DNA of 64,000 nucleotides, from contig CANLZP010000001.1 of assembly GCA_947495695.1 (NCBI GenBank), positions 765,069-829,068 of the forward strand, written 5' to 3'. The DNA is from an uncultured Erythrobacter sp. (GTDB lineage Bacteria; Pseudomonadota; Alphaproteobacteria; Sphingomonadales; Sphingomonadaceae). Below, in pieces: positions 63,399-64,000 of this stretch. Position 1 is the first letter of the stretch. Every line of letters starts with the position of its first letter. A model generated the notes under the pieces. The model was not told where the DNA came from, ran no database searches, and was given only the letters and a program-made list of their open reading frames with translations. A program made the position numbers and the translations under genes.

Positions 63399-63955
63399 TG
63401 GGAACGGCCGCTCGCCTTATTGCCCTGATGGCTCTCTCGTTGACGGCGGCGGCCTGTGGCAGCCTACAACCGCTGTATGGCAGCGTGGGTAGCGCAAGCG
63501 GAGCATCGGTAGCGCAGGGTCTGGCAGGCGTCGACGTGCCCCCCATTCCCGGACGCGCGGGATGGCTGGTGCGCAATGCCTTGACCGACCGGCTGGGCGC
63601 TGCGGGAGAGGCTTCATCGCGCTACAGGCTCGACGTGCAATTGGACGATTCCTTGCAAGGCCTTGGCGTGTTGAACGATGACACCATTACGCGTGAGCGG
63701 CGCGTTTTGCGCGCGCGATACCAGCTCACCGACACCACTACCGACACGATTTTGCTCGACGCCAGCACCGGCTCTGATGCGGGCATTGATGTTGTGTCTA
63801 GCGAATATGCCACCATTGCTGCCGAGCAGAGGGCGCTGGAAAATTTGGCGCTGAACATTGCTGATCGAATGGTCACGCAGATATCTTTGACCTTGCGCGA
63901 AAATGGATCCGATAATGATGCGCGAGCTGGCGCAGATGGGCCGGACCAACCGTGA
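63398..63955 (+). CDS. lptE: LPS-assembly lipoprotein LptE
   Basis: LptE plugs the LptD barrel that inserts lipopolysaccharide in the outer membrane. The 185-residue lipoprotein has a signal with lipobox ending in Cys20 (LTAAAC), then GSLQPLYGS, a common start of alphaproteobacterial LptE, and strands such as RERRVLRARYQLTD. The start overlaps leuS by one base, and its stop overlaps the next gene (GTGA). Confidence 0.92.
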   Translation: MGTAARLIALMALSLTAAACGSLQPLYGSVGSASGASVAQGLAGVDVPPIPGRAGWLVRNALTDRLGAAGEASSRYRLDVQLDDSLQGLGVLNDDTITRERRVLRARYQLTDTTTDTILLDASTGSDAGIDVVSSEYATIAAEQRALENLALNIADRMVTQISLTLRENGSDNDARAGADGPDQP

Positions 63956-64000
63956 AGGCGACCCAGCGCGACTTCGCCTCGGTGGCTCCTCGGGCTGCGC
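63952..64000 (+). CDS. holA: DNA polymerase III delta subunit, 5' end only
   Basis: The last 49 bases read GTG-initiated MKATQRDFASVAPRAA. GTG 63952 overlaps the lptE stop by four bases. The N-terminal MKxxxRDF pattern and position after lptE fit HolA, the clamp-loader delta subunit, as is usual in Alphaproteobacteria. Only 16 residues are visible, so the call rests largely on synteny. Confidence 0.6.
   Translation, partial: MKATQRDFASVAPRAA

Overview
The window is chromosomal backbone from a moderately GC-rich alphaproteobacterium. The best guess is Sphingomonadales, probably Erythrobacteraceae. This is an inference from gene content and order: a CYP153-type alkane hydroxylase, an L_180-type NAD-glutamate dehydrogenase of about 1,585 residues, a DUF3576-leuS-lptE-holA operon, and an MlaA with a long A/Q/P-rich extension. 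No insertion sequence, prophage, integrase or CRISPR array was seen. Genes are dense, many pairs overlap by 1-4 bases (ATGA or TGATG), and several convergent pairs share their last 4-17 bases.

Layout. 1-6569: end of a PYROXD2-like FAD oxidoreductase, a small membrane protein coupled to exported MsrA, a Zur-like regulator, dxs, an alpha/beta hydrolase and a crotonase-family protein. 6597-13047 (minus strand): MlaA, NnrU-like protein, a pair of exported amidohydrolases (one without the metal-binding HxH) and a POT peptide transporter, with a divergent GntR regulator. 13759-16816: ihfB behind a structured leader, tRNA-Leu(UAA), a membrane protein with a sterol-desaturase-like enzyme, and a divergent LysR. 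16994-21638: tandem PilZ, FAD oxidoreductase, GtrA and a GT-C-like membrane protein. 21625-28244: Tat-exported MsrB, CYP153, an ABC-2 exporter, queG and a ferredoxin reductase. 28325-37698: NAD-GDH, a butt-joined three-gene operon (LLM oxidoreductase, TPR protein, hydrolase) and PhoD. 38094-40400: a terminator, a threonine-codon leader peptide with alternative hairpins, and thrS. 40682-44239: DUF1223, an agmatine-deiminase-like enzyme and an M28 lipopeptidase. 44402-49242: glnE, bcp, DUF455 and M23 peptidase. 49445-52278: acyl-CoA synthetase with P450. 52316-54838: galU, murA and a ribbon-helix-helix protein. 54887-58943: SDR, AHL-acylase-like enzyme and phaB. 59097-64000: an unknown exported protein, then DUF3576, leuS, lptE and the start of holA.

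The main hunt result lies upstream of thrS. A 23-35 residue ORF carries eight consecutive Thr codons. It is followed by a 14-base segment that can pair at 13 of 14 positions with a downstream segment, which can alternatively form a 9-bp GC-rich hairpin. This is the architecture of ribosome-mediated attenuation, here apparently controlling threonyl-tRNA synthetase. Secondary points are a TonB-box-like TIVVTG motif in MlaA, a long hairpin in the ihfB leader, operator-like dyads at CYP153, GntR/POT and LysR, a metal-less amidohydrolase paired with an intact one, and exported forms of both MsrA and MsrB.
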